Shown in pieces: positions 6,042-7,279 of a stretch of 7,279 bases of DNA; the first letter of the stretch is position 1, and every line of letters begins with the position of its first letter. The notes beneath the pieces were generated by a model, which saw only the letters and a list, made by a program, of their open reading frames with translations, did no database searches and was not told the DNA's origin. The translations under genes were made by a program, and so were the position numbers. The DNA lies in NCBI GenBank assembly GCA_025361465.1, contig JANYAG010000196.1, forward strand, positions 1 through 7,279. Direction: 5' to 3'. Origin of the DNA: Gemmatimonadota bacterium. Lineage in GTDB: Bacteria; Gemmatimonadota; Gemmatimonadetes; Gemmatimonadales; GWC2-71-9.

Positions 6042-7279
6042 TCACCGCTTCAACACGACGCGCAGCTCTTCAATCGCCCGGCCGAAGGCGGTGAGATCTC
6101 CTCGTGCCAGCGCGGAGTCGGCCCGCAACATCAACATCCGCGCCCTGGCCACAATGACCGCATCGCCAGGACGGGACACCGACGGCCCAGTGATCCCGCC
6201 GGAGACGACGGTGCCCCACGCCTCGCCGACTGACCGCCCTCCCCCAAGACTTGGGCCAATTGCAATCGCGATCCAGAGAAGCGCCGGCGAGCCCCGGGCG
6301 GACAACGAGAACATCGGCTGCCAGGCGGTAAGCGTGGATTCGCCGAAGAGCCAGTGCACGGGTCCCGGCTCGACGGAATCGCCGGCGGCTTTGGTCGAGT
6401 CGCGCACGTGCATGAGCGGAGGGGCCTTTCCCCACAGCCGGATCAGTTCGCGAGCGCTCTCGACGGCCAGTGAACCGCCTTCATTCCGCGCGATCCTGAG
6501 GGCAGGAACCCCACCGATCCGCAGGGAGGTCACCAAGGCAGACACGGTGCGTCGCTCCGGATCCTCGAATGCCGACTGGCGCGCAGGCAGTGCTGCGGAA
6601 GGCCAGACTGGCACCGGGCGCCCGGGGGGACTGTCGGCGGCGCCCTGCGCTGGCCGCCGGCCGAGTCCCCATTCCGCCGACTCGAGGACCTGCATCTGGG
6701 GCTCAAGCCAGGCGGCGGGATATGGGAGTGCGGCCCTCACCTCAGACGGGATCGCAGCAGCCGGCAGGACCAGTCCGGGGAAGAAGCGCGCCCAGGCGGC
6801 TGCGGTTGAATCGGCGCCAGGGTCAAGATAGATCGCCGTCGCACCGGACGCGGGGTCGATGGTGGCGATGAAGCCCGGAACAATTCCGCCGACCACCTGG
6901 CCTTGCCAGGTCAGCCGCGCCGCCAGCGGAAAGCGCTCCAGTCGCACCAGTCCCTGGGCAATCCAGATCGGCCGCCCACCGATGATCGCGACGTCCGCGG
7001 GGAGCCATGCGGCACCTGGCAGCAGGGCGGCGGCGCGCTCGGTCGGATCGAGGTGCCAATCCACTTGGCTCTTGCTGGTTTGCAATAGCAGCCGACCGAC
7101 CTGCCTCGCCCACGCCAGCACGACGCGGTGAATGATCCCTCCGACGACCACACCTGCCGGGACCGTCCGCCAGAACGGCCCATTGGGCCGCACTCGCGCA
7201 TCAGCGACCGTGCGCCACGCCAGCCGTGTCGATGGCAGATCAGGCGGATGCAGGATTGCCGGCCGTCCGCTGGGGGTCG
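6042..7279 (-). CDS. UPF0182 (COG1615) family membrane protein, C-terminal part only
   Basis: The last 411 residues are visible; the frame is open to the window edge, so the N-terminus, where family members carry about seven membrane helices, lies outside. The function of UPF0182 is unknown. What is seen matches the large extracytoplasmic C-terminal part: a conserved block WLPADVAIIGGRPIWIAQG at visible residues 91-109 (compare the family's DPYxVVxxGRLVWI), AIYLDPGADSTAAAWARFFPGL (148-169), IPSEVRAALPYP (177-188, family MPADLRxHLRYP) and the terminal helix RGDLTAFGRAIEELRVVL (392-409). An Ala/Pro/Arg-rich stretch at about 205-240 replaces the family's usual tyrosine- and tryptophan-rich segment, making this a divergent member. 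The GTG at 7193 is internal, not the start. It precedes sucC by 119 bp on the same strand; a functional link is not implied. The assignment rests on motif resemblance recalled by eye. Confidence 0.8.
   Translation of the reverse strand, partial: TPSGRPAILHPPDLPSTRLAWRTVADARVRPNGPFWRTVPAGVVVGGIIHRVVLAWARQVGRLLLQTSKSQVDWHLDPTERAAALLPGAAWLPADVAIIGGRPIWIAQGLVRLERFPLAARLTWQGQVVGGIVPGFIATIDPASGATAIYLDPGADSTAAAWARFFPGLVLPAAAIPSEVRAALPYPAAWLEPQMQVLESAEWGLGRRPAQGAADSPPGRPVPVWPSAALPARQSAFEDPERRTVSALVTSLRIGGVPALRIARNEGGSLAVESARELIRLWGKAPPLMHVRDSTKAAGDSVEPGPVHWLFGESTLTAWQPMFSLSARGSPALLWIAIAIGPSLGGGRSVGEAWGTVVSGGITGPSVSRPGDAVIVARARMLMLRADSALARGDLTAFGRAIEELRVVLKR

Noticed and set aside
5923..6045. N-terminal extension of sucC by 41 residues to the GTG at 6045
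   Set aside because: The added residues do not resemble SucC, while MNLHEYQ with GAGG 5 nt upstream is the standard family start.

Overview
This is a GC-rich stretch of core bacterial genome, and every gene I can support lies on the minus strand. Read in the direction of transcription (right to left) the order is: UPF0182 membrane protein (3' part only), sucC, sucD, ndk, a DUF177/YceD gene, rpmF, plsX, fabH, fabD (5' part only). The many long plus-strand open frames are antisense shadows of these genes. I see no tRNA, rRNA, CRISPR array, insertion sequence, integrase or phage gene. Strong GC bias, the UPF0182 family, a four-cysteine L32 and a chained TCA-cycle/nucleotide/lipid cluster fit a non-proteobacterial lineage. 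Gemmatimonadota is my best guess, but this is low-confidence inference from gene content and order.

Right part (6042-7279): the C-terminal 411 residues of a divergent UPF0182 (COG1615) protein, open to the window edge. Next comes a 119-bp gap with a weak candidate promoter, then sucC and sucD. These encode the beta and alpha subunits of succinyl-CoA synthetase and overlap by the 4-bp ATGA. A 103-bp AT-rich gap with nested palindromes and a candidate promoter separates sucD from ndk, which has the strongest ribosome binding site in the window.

Left part (1-3332): a compact cluster DUF177-rpmF-plsX-fabH-fabD. It links ribosome assembly (DUF177, L32) to phospholipid and fatty-acid initiation (PlsX, FabH, FabD). 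Spacing is minimal: 7 nt, 3 nt, then ATGA and GTGA overlaps, which points to one transcript with translational coupling. PlsX turns acyl-ACP into acyl-phosphate, FabD makes malonyl-ACP and FabH uses it to start new chains. SucCD and Ndk supply and exchange nucleoside triphosphates.

The system is not novel in gene content. The most interesting non-coding signal is a 16-nt element that occurs twice with 13 identical positions (3331-3346 and 5993-6008). In both places a TAnnTT box is followed by AAAGGCTAT, once directly at the DUF177 start codon and once upstream of sucC. It may be a shared promoter core, and at DUF177 it would imply a leaderless or nearly leaderless transcript.
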